A stretch of DNA of 64,000 nt. Origin: Cymbidium sinense. Taxonomy: Eukaryota > Streptophyta > Magnoliopsida > Asparagales > Orchidaceae. The first letter of the stretch is position 1; each line of letters starts with the position of its first letter. The DNA is taken from contig JAKCPB010000332.1 in assembly GCA_021442155.1 (NCBI GenBank), positions 248,001-312,000 of the forward strand, written 5' to 3'. Of this stretch, positions 48,130 through 59,756 are shown one piece after another. The notes beneath the pieces are model-generated. The model saw nothing but the letters and a program-made list of their open reading frames with translations, was not told the origin of the DNA and made no database searches. The position numbers and the translations under genes were made by a program.

Positions 48130-49440
48130 GTCTCTTCCCTTCTTTGATTTAAAGATATTGCACCTAATGAGCTTCTGGATAAGCTACATCCTATAAGAGA
48201 CATTCAACATGCTATTAAGTTCTTACCCAATTCTCAACTTCCTAATCTTCCACATTATAGGATTAACCCTACTGAGCATGTTGAGATTAAAAGATAAGTT
48301 GAGGAATTATTAAAAAAAGGTTTTATTCAAGAGAGTCTTAGCCCTTATGCAGTCCCAGCTTTATTAACCCAAAGAAAGATGGAACATGAAAAATGTGTGT
48401 TGATAGTAGAGCAATAAATAAAATTACTATCAAGTATAAGTTTCCTATTACCTGATTAGATGATATGTTAGGTTTAATCTCAAGAGCAAATTTTTTTTTC
48501 AAAGATTGATCTAAAAAGTGGATATCATAAAATTCAGATTAGATCAGGGGATGAGTGAAGATGGCTTTTAAGACCCCTAATGGACTTTATGAATGACTTA
48601 CCATGCCCTTTGGACTTTCAAATGCTCTTAGCACATTTATGAGATTAATGAATACTATTCTTAAGCCATATACTTTGGTGAAAATGAGCATCTACAACAC
48701 CTATAAAAGGTCTTTGACATACTTATACAAGAGAAATTATACATTAATTTAAAAAAGTGTTTCTTTTTGTAAGCTGAGGTAATCTTTTTAGGATTTATTA
48801 TATCCACTTTCGGACTTAAACCTAATTCTTCTAAAGTAAAAGCAATCTTAGATTGGCCATCACATAAAAGTTTTACTGAAGTTAGAAGCTTCCATGGATT
48901 AGCCACTTTTTATCCATGATTTATCAAGACTTTTAATACCATTATTGTTGTGATAACTGATAAACTAAAATTAGATAAATTTTGTTGGATTGCTAATGCA
49001 TAAAAGTCCTCAGAGCAAATTAAAGTTCTTATCACTTCTACACCAATCCTTAGGCTTCCGATTTTTTGTAAAGCCTTTGAAGTAATATATGCTCTTGAAT
49101 TGAGATAGGTGAAATTTTAGGTCAAGAGAATCATCCTATCACATTCTTTAGTAAAAGTTAAATGAAACCAAACAACAATATTCCACTTTTGATAGGGAGT
49201 TTTATGTTATAATTTAATCCTTAAGGCATTAGCGATACTTTAACTTACATAGAGAATTTATACTTAATCCAGATCATCATGTCTTAAAAGTTTTTAACAC
49301 TCCACAAAAATTAAGTCATAGGCATGCAAAATGGGTTGAATTTTAATAACACTACTCTTTTATTCTAAAGTATAAGCTTGAAATTTAGAATAACTCTGTT
49401 GATGCTTTATCCGGGGTAAACCTAATGATTTCCTCTTTAT
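48130..49440 (+). pseudogene. reverse transcriptase and RNase H of chromovirus-type element
   Basis: RT begins about 48180 with LHPIRDIQHAIKFLPNSQLP, then HYRINPTEHVEI and EELLKKGFIQESLSPYAVPA. MPFGLSNALSTFMRLMN follows at about 48605. The YxDD active-site segment expected next is missing: the sequence passes from KPYTL (about 48668) straight to ENEHLQHL, a deletion of some 40-50 bp. RNase H follows with HPITFFSK, a KLNETKQQYSTFDREFYV segment and DHHVLKVFNTPQKLSHRHAK at 49130-49340. Stops and frameshifts abound. Confidence 0.8.
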
Positions 49441-49479
49441 AATTGAGAATCCTAAGATTTGATAGAATTAAAGATGATT

Positions 49480-50860
49480 ATATTGTGTGCCCTGACTTTC
49501 ACCTAATTGATCTTGAACATCTAGATAAACCAATACCATTACAATGAACATTCTTGATAAAAAATGGATATTTATATAAAATAAAATTACTATACATTCC
49601 TTGATCTTATCTTAGAGAATTCCTTATCATCGAGCTACATGCTAGAGGTGTAGCTGGTCATTTTGGAAAGGATAACACCATATGTTTATTAGAAAATAAA
49701 TTTTATTGGCCTTCATTAAAATGAGATGTTCAAAAATTAGTTCCTCAATGCTTAATTTGTAAACATGCTAAAACTATCAAACAAAGGTTTGGACAATACA
49801 CTACCTTACCTGTTCCTTATAGGCCTTGGGAAGACCTATCAATAGATTTTATTCTAGGCTTACCTAGGACAGCTCAAAGACATGATAACATTTTTGTTGT
49901 AGTGCATAGTTTCTCAAAATGGCTCATTTTTTACCTTGTTCAAAAGAAATGATGCTTCTTAGCCAAATTATTTTTTAAGGAAATAGTGACTCCATGGTCT
50001 CCTTAAACCATTGTTTTAGAGATGTTAAGTTTGTCTCATATTTTTGAAAAATGTTTTGTAAATTATTAGGTGCCAAATTAAAATTTTCTTCTGTCTTTCA
50101 CCTATAAATTGATGGACAAACTGAAGTAGTTAATCATACCATAAAAAATTTGCTTACATGCTTAGTAGGTGAAAGTTTAGGAAATTGTGATTTACTTTTG
50201 CCAACCTTAGAATTTTCCTATAATATTACTATTTCTAGAATTACAAAATAATCACCATTTGAGATAATCTATGGTCAAAACCCACGATGACTAATAGATG
50301 TAGCAAACCTACCATCTCATGTATTTTTTGATAGCATTCTCTTTGCTAAAGATTTTCAAAGCCTCCATGAAGATATAAGAAAGCAAATTACTATAAGTAA
50401 TGAAAACTATTCTTTAAGAAAAATTATAATCGTTGAAAGAATTTAAGGTAGATGATTATGTATTGATTGATTCATCCCGATTATCAAACCACTAAATATA
50501 AGAAATTACATGCATGAGCTTGTAGTCCATTTAAAATTCTTAAGAAAATTGGAACTAATGCTTATCACCTTGATTTTCCTATTGATATGCTCATTCATCC
50601 AGTTATTAATATTGAAGATATTCTACCATATGAGAGAATTATAAAACCTACACTTGTTTAGTCTAACTCTTTAGCACGAGATATAACACCGTACTTGCAG
50701 AAGCCCCCTTTCTTTAAAATTTACTATATTATCATTGAGGAAGCACCCATTAATCCAACTTCTGAACATCATTTTCTAGTGCATTAGAAGATTAAGCCAC
50801 CAGATGAAGACACATGGTTGACCCGTACTGATTTGGAGACTTTAGCCTCATAATTAGTAA
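49480..50860 (+). pseudogene. integrase of chromovirus-type element
   Basis: The HHCC zinc-binding region is readable: ELHARGVAGHFGKDNT (about 49628-49675) and QCLICKHAK (about 49748-49775). The core has RPWEDLSIDFILGLPRTAQR (49820-49880) with the first catalytic Asp, and DGQTEVVNHTI at about 50112 with the Glu. The C-terminal part includes PFKILKKIGTNAYHLDFPID (50530-50590) and PPDEDTWLTRTDLETLA (about 50800-50850). That tail has the spacing seen at the ends of plant chromovirus integrases. CRM-like or Reina-like origin is possible. I cannot decide. Confidence 0.75.
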
Positions 50861-50905
50861 AATAATTCTTAGATTTCAACTCTACAGAGTAGAGTTCAAC
50901 TGAGA

Positions 50906-50914
50906 CCAGGGGAG
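50906..50914 (+). promoter_or_regulatory. polypurine tract
   Basis: A purine-rich AGGGGAG lies directly before the TG that starts the 3' LTR. This is the normal primer site for plus-strand synthesis in Ty3/gypsy elements. Confidence 0.55.
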
Positions 50915-50915
50915 T

Positions 50916-51490
50916 TGATGTAGAACATCATGAAGATCCAAAAAATTAGAGCTCAAGGTCCATTTACAAGATCTCAAGCTAAGGCCCAGGAAAATTCAAG
51001 AAAAAATATGGCTTAGTCCATTAGCCTGTTAAGGCTCATTTTTTGATTTCATATTTTTTTATTTATGTAATTTTTAATTTTCTTCTAGAAACTCTATGTT
51101 TGAAATTGTGCATTTAAAAATTCAAAGCATGACTTATGAGGTGGTTGAATTCATATAAAATAATAGCATGTGAAATGGGTGGATGGCATAAAATAATAAG
51201 GCAATTTGATGCTTCTTATTAATGTGGACACCCACCTTTCCCTTCATGTTTTGAATTATTTTCTTTTGAAAGATGCTTGTAATGGCTATAAATTGCCCCC
51301 TTACTAGAATGAAGGAGATCTTTTGGCAATTATAAATTATTTGAGTTATTCTTGTGGTCTGAGAGCACGGAGGCCAAACCTTGGCAATCCTTAGTGGGAG
51401 GGCTAGTTATCCAACATATCATCTTTCCTCACCTCCAATACCCAAGTTCTCTCAATCTCACCAAGAGATAGAATGCCCACCTCCATCACA
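50916..51490 (+). mobile_element. 3' LTR of chromovirus-type element
   Basis: It starts TGATGTAGAACATC right after the polypurine tract. The end is uncertain. A CA just before the telomere-like array at about 51489 is a plausible terminus, giving about 575 bp. TATAAATTGC at about 51288 may be a TATA box. No second LTR copy was found in the window to confirm the ends. Confidence 0.5.
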
Positions 51491-51495
51491 AAAAG

Positions 51496-51619
51496 CATAA
51501 ACCCTAAAACCCTAAACTTTAAACCTTAAACCATAAACCCTAACCCTAACCCTAAATGATAAACCCTAAATCTAAACCTAAAGTAACAAAATAAATAAGA
51601 AATAAATCTAAACCCTAAG
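51496..51619. repeat. short telomere-like array
   Basis: About 120 bp of AAACCCTAAA-type units (CCCTAACCCTAACCCTAAA at 51538-51556) lie between the 3' LTR and the first glycine-rich gene fragment. The C-rich strand is the plus strand, as in the other arrays. Confidence 0.85.
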
Positions 51620-52112
51620 TATGGGTAGAACCTTGATGGTAGCAACATCACTATCGACCAGGATCAGTCTAGATCTGGCGGTTGAGGCGAAGGTGGAGGC
51701 AGCGGTTATCATAGTGGTGGTGGGGGATCTAGAGGAGCTGGTGGATATAGAAGTGCTGGTCAGAGCAGTGGTGGTATTGGAGGTAGGAGGAGTGATGGGG
51801 GTTACAGTTGTGGTGGGGGAGAAGGGAGAGATCAAGGATATGATGGAGGATCCAACAACTCGAGAAGCTAGGGTGGTTCTGATGGGAACTAGAGAAATTG
51901 AAGAATGGCTAATCTGATTTACTGCTCATGGAACTATGTCTTTACAATTGAGATGGTCTTAGTTATCTATGGTTATTGATTTTCTCTATGCGTGCCCATT
52001 CTTAATCTATGTCATCGCTTATGTCTTATAAAACATAGTTTGTTACTTGGTTGATGAAATAAAAAAAATAGAAATGTTAAATCTAAATTTATTCTCAATT
52101 AAAAAAAACAAA
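51620..52112 (+). pseudogene. glycine-rich (RGG-type) gene 3' end, copy 1
   Basis: From about 51660 one frame reads DQSRSGG, then GEGGGSGYHSGGGGSRGAGG, YRSAGQSSGG, RRSDGGYSCGGGEGRDQGYD and GGSNNSRS, a glycine/arginine/serine-rich tail like that of plant RGG RNA-binding proteins. An internal stop interrupts it. It is followed by about 200 bp resembling a 3' untranslated region that ends in an A-rich stretch at 52099-52114. Copy 2 at 59757-60120 is closely similar throughout, including the end. Frames covering 51608-51917 on either strand are shadows of this one. The family is a guess from composition. Confidence 0.6.
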
Positions 52113-52690
52113 AACCCTAAACCCTAAACATAGGCCTAAATCCTAAACCTAAAACTTAAAAACTAAACTCTAAACCCTAAACCCTAAAAGTATCCCTAAA
52201 CCCTAAACCTACAACACTAAACCTACAACCCTAAACCCTAAATCCAAAACCCTAAACCCCAACCCTAAACCATAAACTCTAAAACCTTAAACCCTAAACC
52301 CTTTTGTAAACTAAATAAACCTAAACTTACCAGTTTCCTTAATTTTAAGAAAAAAATTGAACCCTAAACCCTAATCCCTAAACCTAAGAACTAACCATAA
52401 ATCTAAACAAAACCTAAAACCTAAACTAAACTCAAACCCTAAACTAAACCATCATAAATTATAACCTAAACTAAACCTAATCCAAACTTTAACCCTAAAA
52501 GCATAAACCCTAAAACTTTAAACCCTAAACCATAAACCCTTCACCTAAACCCTAAACCCTAAACCCTGAACCTAAACCCTAAACCTTAAACCTCAAACCA
52601 TAAATCTAAACCTAAAGTAACTAAAAAAATTAAAAAAAAAACTAGAGCTTAAAACCTAGTAAACTTAAACCTAAACCTAAATACCTAGTA
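52113..52690. repeat. telomere-like array
   Basis: About 580 bp of AAACCCTAAA-type repeat starts directly after the A-rich end of the glycine-rich fragment. The landmark (ACCAGTTTCCTTAATTTTAA) lies at 52329-52348. The array gives way to the LINE leader near 52690. Confidence 0.85.
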
Positions 52691-52935
52691 AGAGTGAGTC
52701 ATTAGCTGGCATTGAATATGTACCTACCCTTTAAAAACCAGAGCCCTCGAACTCGTGCTCTAGTAATTCCCATTTTCCCCTCTCATTTTTGGCTATCTAG
52801 CAACTTCTTGATGGTTTTTTGGTGTGATTTTCATTAGATTCCTTCTGGAATCGATGATCATTGGCTGCTATCATGTTTTAGTTAGAGTGATGCCATGGCT
52901 TGGTGTCTTCCCTAATGATTTTGTTGGTGAAACAG
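52691..52935 (+). other. probable 5' untranslated region of the LINE
   Basis: Non-repetitive sequence between the telomere-like array and the first LINE ORF. No target-site duplication was identified by eye. Confidence 0.4.
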
Positions 52936-54014
52936 ATGGATCCAATGGATCCTACTAGGGCATCAACTACCTTGACTTTGGCTGCATTGAAATCATTCAA
53001 AAATGCCTTCATTGGTAAGGATAGCTATTCAGGTGAGTCCCTGGAACTTGTTTTGACTTCTTTTCAAGGCATGCTTGCAATTATATGCTCTAATTTGACT
53101 GTAGAAAAGTTTGCTAAGTCATTTGAATTCACTTTGGTTGGAAAGTTTACTTTTTGTAGGGATCTAAACATCATGGTTATATGTAGAAAGTTGAGTTTGA
53201 AAATTTCCTTGTCATTTATTCCCATTGTAAAATTCGTGGGTATTGTAATTCTAAATGTTTCATTCTACATCCTCATCTAAAAAAGAAAATTTTTGTTACG
53301 AAAACTATTGTTTCTAACCCTAGGTCAACCACCATTAAAAATCAAAAAGTTAATTCATCAAAAAAGGATTCATTGAATGTTCCTAATAAGGCTATTTTAC
53401 CTATTATTTCATCTATGCTATTGAAGGTTTCTAATATGGAAAATAATAATTTCTATAAACTTTTTGATGATGATTCTTTTTCCTCTGAGGTGATCCCTGC
53501 ATCTTTAACAATTTTGATTGATGAAAATGAAGCTTTAATTGAAAATATTAATGAGGATATCAATGTTATGCATCATTCAAATTCAATGGAGAATATGGCT
53601 TTGGTTTCTCAAGATATTAGTTTGAAAACCTTACTTTACTTTAGTTTAGGATGATTCAAATTCTCAAGAAGATTTGGTTTTGCTAATAATTTGGGTATTG
53701 AAGAAGAAGGGCTGGATGTTCACACATGCCTTCTCAATAAATCTATTTTGGCTCCCTCGTTTACTATACCTGATGCTCATTTGCCTTTAATAATATCTAA
53801 TGGATTGGAAGAAGGAGAACTCACTTATATATAGAAGACTTCCCCAAAATCTATTACTAATGTTACTAAATCCTTCTTGGATGATGATTCTATGGGAAAA
53901 GGAAATGGTTTCCAAACTTATCATGCTAAAAAGAAAAAAAAATGTTAAAAACTTCACTCTTAAATTGTCCAAAAACACTAGATATGTTTCGACGTCCCTC
54001 TCCTCTCTTAATTA
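52936..54014 (+). pseudogene. LINE ORF1 (DUF4283-like, zinc knuckle)
   Basis: The likely start is MDPMDPTRASTTLTLAALKS at 52936. KFAKSFEFTLVGKFTFCRDL (about 53108-53167) resembles the DUF4283 region of plant L1 ORF1 proteins. At 53220-53285, in another frame, HCKIRGYCNSKCFILHPHLK is the adjoining zinc knuckle. ORF1 proteins bind the LINE RNA and form the ribonucleoprotein needed for retrotransposition. Two or more frameshifts and stops (near 53200, 53280 and 53650) break it. The final basic part (KKNVKNFTLKLSKNTRYVST) ends just before ORF2. Confidence 0.75.
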
Positions 54015-54043
54015 ACCTTTTCTTAACCCCTTTTTATTTTCTT

Positions 54044-57000
54044 ATGTTTAATTTTCTTGTTTGGAATGTGAGAGGGATCGGTACCCTCTCTATTTGTTAA
54101 CATATTAGAATCCTTTTTCATATTCATAATATTTCCTTACTTATTATTTTGGAGCCTCTTATTCATGCAAAAAAAAAAATTAAGCATGTTGGTAGAATGA
54201 TCAATTTGAATAAAATTTTCTCTAATGTTAGTAATAAAATTTGGTGTTTTTGGAGTACTTTTGTGGAGGTTTCTATTCTTGACGATTTTCAACAAGTTGT
54301 CAACGCTCAAATATCTTATGGTGACAATTGTGTTTTGGGCTATTTTATCTATGCATCTTGTAATAGATCTGGTAGAAATCTTCTTTGGGAAAATTTAAGG
54401 AATTTTGCTACCTCTGTCAATAAATGTTGGTTTGTTGGTGGGGATTTCAACACTATTTTATTCTCTTCTGAATGAACTGGTGGTTGCTCTCTTAATATTC
54501 ATTCCATGGAAGAATTTTCCAATATGATCCTTGATTGCAATTTGATTGATATTGGCTTTAAGGGTTCAAATTTTACTTGGCAAAACTCTAGACTTTGTCA
54601 AAGGTTAGACCAGATTATTTTTAATACTCATTGGATTACTCAATGGCATATTAGTTCTGTCGATCATTTAAACAGAACGTTATCAGATCATGCTCTTCTT
54701 TTGGTTTCTATTAAATATTACTCTAAAATATTAAAAAAAATTTCTCATTTTAGATTTCAGAACATGTGGATTCAGCATATTGATTTCTTTAATGTTGTGG
54801 TTAACAATTAAAATGCTCTCTTATATCCTGACAATTCAATTATGGGGATGATCAGATCTTGGTTTTAGCTTAAAAGAGTTAAATAAAATCTGGGTTGGTA
54901 GAACAAGCATTATTTTAAAAACATTTTTGCTAATATCAAAGAAATGGAAAAATTAGTTTGTGATCTTGAAGTCTCATTATGTACTAAGATTAAGGAATGA
55001 GGTGAAAGATAAACTTGTTAATTTTGAAATGGAAGAGACTTATTGGCAAAAAGCTACTAGCAAACATATTGCAGATGGTGATAGAAATTCTAGATATTTC
55101 CATGCTTTAGTTAATAAAAAGGGAGCTTTAAATAATATTAAAAAAATTAAAGATGACAATGGAGAATGGATTATGGAGAATAATGATATTAAGGATTCGG
55201 TCATTAATTACCTTAGAAATATGCTTAATAAGAGTTGCTCTTATGAAGCTATTTCTAAATCACACTTGATTCCTTCTATTATAACTAATAATGACAATGA
55301 TTTGCTTACTTTTGTACCTAATGAAGAATATTTAAGGTTCTTAATAGCATGAACATAGATTTATTTCTGGGGGGTTTCACTACCCAATTTTTCAAAATGT
55401 TGGTCTATTATTAAAATGATTTGGTGAGGTGGTTGTTTTTTAATGGTAATCCTTTTCTAGATATTTTTCTAGCACTTCTATTGTTCACATACCTAAGAAA
55501 GATAATCTGGACTATTGGAGTGATTTTAGACCTATTAGTCTTTACACCTTTTTCAATAAGCTGATTTCCAAAATTCTAACCAGCAGGCTTAGTCCTTTAC
55601 TTCATAGGATTATCTCTCTAAACCAAACTAGATTTGTTAGAGGTATATCTATTTCTAATAAACTTTTACTTGCTCACCAATTTATTCATGATTTAGATTC
55701 TAACACTAGAAGAGGAAACATTCTGTTCAAATTAGATATTACCAAAGCTTTTGAAAATATCTCTTGGGATTTTGTTATCCATATTCTGAATTTATTTGGT
55801 TTTCTGATAAATTTATCTTTCTTATTAAAAATTATATTTATAATGCCTATTTTTTAATTTTGCTTAATGGGGAAGCCTTGGGCTTCATTCTTTCTTCCCA
55901 TGGCCAAAGACAAGGGAATCCTCAATCTCCTACCTTATTTATTATTACTGTTGAGTATTATCTAGGTGCATCAATGATCTATTCTTAAACAATCTTAGTA
56001 TATACTATAGAACTCTTGGTGGTCTTCCTAGCTCTTATTTATGCTTTGTAGATTATTTCATTATTTTCTACAATGCTTCTATTCATCTGATGAAGAATCT
56101 CAAGATTTTCTTAAATAAATTTGGTAGAGAAAGTGGTCTATCTATCAATGATAACAAAAACCATTTTATTACTTCTTCAATCATCTCCAATAATAAAATT
56201 AATCAAACCCTACATATCGCTAACTTTAAACATCAACACCTTCCTCTTAAGTACTTTTTAAAGGTCCGAAACGATCCCATCTTTTTGATGAGTTAATTCA
56301 AAAAATTTTATATAAAATTTTTGTATTTACTTTTATTTGGGGGCAGGATCACTATTCTTAGAAGTACTCTCAAATCAATGCCTCTTTATTTGATTCAAAC
56401 TATTATCCCCACTAATGCTACTCTTATCAGAATTGATCGCTTTCTTAATAAATTTTTTTGGGGATCCAATAATTCTACTGAAAGAATGTGTTGGACTTCT
56501 TAGTATAAATGTTGTGGTCCCTTGGGTGAAGGTGGTCTTGTTTGCAAACTGATTTGTAAAGCAATTACTCCCTTCTCTCATAAGCTCTGGTGGAATTTTA
56601 GAAATAATGATAGCCTTTACGCTAATTTTATGATGAAAAAATATTGCCAAGGTAAACACCCTCTTTTCTATGCTTGTAAAGTTGGTGACTCTCTAGTTTG
56701 TAAAAGGATTTGGTCCATTAAATGTGTTACTAAACCCTTAATATCTTGGGGTATTCATTCAGGTTCTTCTTTCTTTTGGCAAGATAATTGGATTGGCAAT
56801 GGCTCTATTGACTCCCTTTTATCTACCCACTCTACTGCAGATATCAAAGTTAACTCTTTCTAGCTTAATAACACTTGGAATGAAAGCAAACCTAAGAATT
56901 ATATCCCTACTTCTCTTTTAGATAACTTTAAAAATATCCCTATTTTCTCTAACAAACCTAACCAAATTTTCTTTAAGCTTTCTTACAATGGTGATTTTGT

Positions 57001-57604
57001 TCTTAAAGAGTTTTGAAATTTTATTAGAGATAAGCAAAACTCCTCTAATGTTTTCATTAAATTTTGGAACAATATCATTCCCATTTCTTATTTGATTTTA
57101 GATTGAAAGATTTTGAATAACTTTATTCAAGGGGACTCTTTGCACTAGAATAAAGGGTTTTATTTGCCTTCAAAGTGCTATTGTTTCTTTCATATTGAAA
57201 ATGTTAATCATGTTTTTGTCAATGGTGCTATTGCTTCTAAATTATGGTTATGGTATGAGGATTTATTTAATACTTTCATGACTATCTTTCCATATATCAA
57301 CTTTTTAAAGTCTATTTCTAATAAATTATTAAAGGTCATATCAAAGTTCTAGTTATTATTACCCTTATCTAGTTCATCTAGATGGACATAAATGATGCTA
57401 AATATCATGGTATTCGTGTGAGCCATAAAAAGATCTTGGCTAGAACCAAAGAAAAAAAATTCATGCTTTGTTTAATGCCAATCTTATTAGTAATATTCAT
57501 TTTAGAGGCTATAAATTTGTAGCTAAAAAATTGGGTATCATTCTACCTGATGTTGACTTTTAAAAAAGAGCTAGGATTGTCTATTGGATCAAACCTAAAA
57601 AAAT
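54044..57604 (+). pseudogene. LINE ORF2: endonuclease and reverse transcriptase
   Basis: ORF2 opens at 54044 with MFNFLVWNVRGIGTLSIC, the N-terminus of the APE-type endonuclease of plant L1 elements, followed by a stop. Endonuclease motifs continue with CWFVGGDFNTILFSSE (about 54425-54472), IGFKGSNFTWQNSRLCQRLD and SDHALLLVSI. RT follows: DFRPISLYTFFNKLISKILT (about 55520), GNILFKLDITKAFENISWDF (motif A, about 55720), and SHGQRQGNPQSPTLFIITVE (about 55895). Motif C at about 56045 reads FVDYF where FADD is expected, so the second catalytic Asp is lost. Later segments (56090-57350) match L1 RT thumb and post-RT region. Confidence 0.85.
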
Positions 57605-58051
57605 TTGGTTAAAATGAATACTGATGGTTCTGTTGCTTCCAATAAATATGGCTGTGGTGGTATTCTTAGTGATTCTAAAGGTACTGTCAATTGTGCTTTT
57701 TCATATCCTTTCAAAGCATGTTCAGTTATCTATGTTGAGCTTATGGTTGTCAATAAATCTATTGAAATTTATTTGAATAAAGGTTTCCTCAACATCTGGA
57801 TTGATGTTGAAGCGCTCTTGCATCTTGACATGCTAAACTTTAATAGAATAGGAAATGCTGATTTATTTTATCTTTTCAATCATACTAAAAATCTTCTTTC
57901 TCAAGTTTATTATAAAATTTCCCATATCCATCGAGAAGGTAATGCTTGTGCTGATTTCTTGGCTACTTTAATTGCCAACTTATCTAATTTCACTTTATTT
58001 GACAATCAAAATTTGCCTAAACTTTTAAGGGGTTTGGTTCAATCTAACTAA
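57605..58051 (+). CDS. RNase H domain at the LINE ORF2 C-terminus (open)
   Basis: A 148-residue frame is fully open, unlike the rest of the LINE. It starts VKMNTDGSVASNKYGCGGIL and contains VELMVVNKSIEIYL, NIWIDVEALLHL and HIHREGNACADFLATLIANL. The Asp of TDGS, the Glu of VEL, the Asp of IDVEA and the final Asp of CADFLA can be matched to the RNase H catalytic set. Plant L1 elements with an acquired archaeal-like RNase H are established. The Met at 57614 is inside the ORF2 frame, not a true start. Whether this piece is expressed is unknown. Confidence 0.8.
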   Translation: MVKMNTDGSVASNKYGCGGILSDSKGTVNCAFSYPFKACSVIYVELMVVNKSIEIYLNKGFLNIWIDVEALLHLDMLNFNRIGNADLFYLFNHTKNLLSQVYYKISHIHREGNACADFLATLIANLSNFTLFDNQNLPKLLRGLVQSN

Positions 58052-58059
58052 CATTAGAT

Positions 58060-59640
58060 TACCTTATCTGAGATTATAATTTTCTTGGTTTGGTTTTCTT
58101 TCTTTGTTTTTGATGAGTTATTGCTTTTGGTTCCCCTTTGTTAAAACCTCTCTGACTTGTGGCCATTTGCTTATTTTGACTCTTAGGCCTATGCTGGGTA
58201 TTCTTTTTGAGCTCTTTCTTCTCGGTTGGCCTGGTGGTTGCTTCCTAGTGGTTCATGTATTTTAGGTTATTTTAGTTTCTCGTTGGTTGCTATTTTGTTG
58301 GGTGATTATTGTTGCTTGGTTATTTTTGGTGACCTTCATTTAGGTGGTAGCTTTTCTTGTTTGTTTTCTATATGGGGTTTTCCATATCTCTAGGCTAGTT
58401 TCTTTCTTAACTAAGATGGATTTTATGCTACTGTGGTGGTTGGTTGGGTGGCCTTGGCTGGGGGTGGTGGTTTTTTAGCTAGGTTGGTTGACTGGCTCGC
58501 TTTGTTGGCTGGTTTATCCGCTTCTATTGGTGGTAGATCCAAGGGGCTGTTGGAGGTCTAATTTTGGATTGGATTTGGAAAGGTGGAGGTTATTTGTTGA
58601 CTATTATTTTATATTTTTGTGGATTAGGTTTTGGTGGTCAGTTTTGGTGGTTTTGGTTTGTTTCTTTTTGGTTGTGGTTTCTCTTCACGTGTCTTCCTCT
58701 CAGCATGCTTTTATTTTTGTTGTTAATTTGGGTTGGCTAGTTGATGGTTGTTTAATGGCTGTCATTTTTCTTTGGGATCTAGTGACTTGGTTTGGTGTAT
58801 TGGTGCCTAACGTGGCTATGGTTATGATGCTTGTACTCATTGATATTTATCCTCCTTTTTGTTGTTGACTTTGGTGGTGTTCCTGTTGTATTCCTATTGT
58901 TCTTGATGGATGGCTTTTAGTCTATCTTACTGTTCTTTGCTCAAATTTTTTTGGCTGGCTATTCACCTCACATGGATCAGAATTTCTGGTACTTTGGTTG
59001 GGCTTGGTGGATGTTGTTGTGTGCTTTGACCCTTTTCCTGGTTGTCTTGGGTGGTTTTGGCATGATGGACGTTGTTGGTCTTTTCAGTTAATTTTTTTTT
59101 GCTAGTTGGTTAATTTATTTTGGTTTGGTTGGTTGGATGTTGGCCTTTATTTCCTACTCTATTGGTGACATGCTGGTTGGCATGCTTCTTATGGTTCTCT
59201 TGCCTTTTTCTAGTTTGGTTTGTGACCCTTGCCTTTCCTTTAGCTTGTGGAGGACATGAGCTCTTGTATATTTTTTTTTTGTTATGGTTTTTTTTTGGTT
59301 TGTGTGGTTAAGGTCATGATGCTTGCTATTGTTGATGTTGTTGTTTCTCTTTGGTGGTGGCTTTTGTTGTGTTCCTAATGTACTATTATTGTCCTTGATG
59401 GTTGGTTGATTTTCTGCCTTATTGGTATTATTTGTTTTGGTGGCTTTGTGGTTGGCTATTATGTCTGCTGCTTGGAAGAGTTTGTAGCCTTGTAGGGTGA
59501 TGGACTTGGGATGATGGGCTACAAGAGGTATGCTGACAATGATGGCCTTGATGTTACCCTCTATATCTTCTTTTGGATGGTAGCACTATATGTAATTGTA
59601 ACCCTTCTTTAGAAGTTTGGATGCTTACATATAGTGTTGC
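58060..59640 (+). other. G/T-rich tract, probable LINE 3' region
   Basis: About 1.6 kb of the plus strand is strongly enriched in T and G, with endless TTGGTTGG and GGTGGTTTTGG runs. Open frames here (58488-58868 and 59120-59311) are Trp/Leu/Val-rich, purely compositional, and not believable proteins. The position directly after ORF2 suggests a very long LINE 3' untranslated region. No poly(A) tail is apparent at its end. Confidence 0.5.
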
Positions 59641-59646
59641 TCTTGA
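59583..59646. repeat. imperfect hairpin
   Basis: AGCACTATATGTAA on the left pairs with TTACATATAGTGTTGCT on the right, with a small bulge and a loop of about 30 bases. It lies between the G/T-rich tract and the second glycine-rich fragment. Confidence 0.6.
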
Positions 59647-59756
59647 ATGATTATGGGGCTGATCCTTTTCTTTACTTTGCTCCTTTTCTTTGCTCACTTT
59701 ATGCTTGCTTAATTGTACTCATCCTTTCATTAGTATGTTTCAGATTTCTTTTATAG
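59641..59756 (+). other. intron-like segment before glycine-rich fragment 2
   Basis: The T-rich sequence ends TTTCTTTTATAG directly before GGTTGGGAGAAG, like a plant intron 3' splice site. The corresponding place in copy 1 is continuous coding, so this may instead be a recombination breakpoint. Confidence 0.35.

Noticed and set aside
51608..51917. Two overlapping ORFs of 75 and 98 residues on opposite strands
   Set aside because: Both are shadows of the glycine-rich frame; their Val/Glu/Gly and Thr/Ser composition follows from GGT-type repeats.
53787..54015. Minus-strand ORF of 63 residues
   Set aside because: It is antisense to the basic end of LINE ORF1.
58488..59311. Trp/Leu/Val-rich ORFs that look like membrane proteins
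   Set aside because: They lie in the G/T-rich tract, where any open frame is forced to be hydrophobic; no motif or conserved start.
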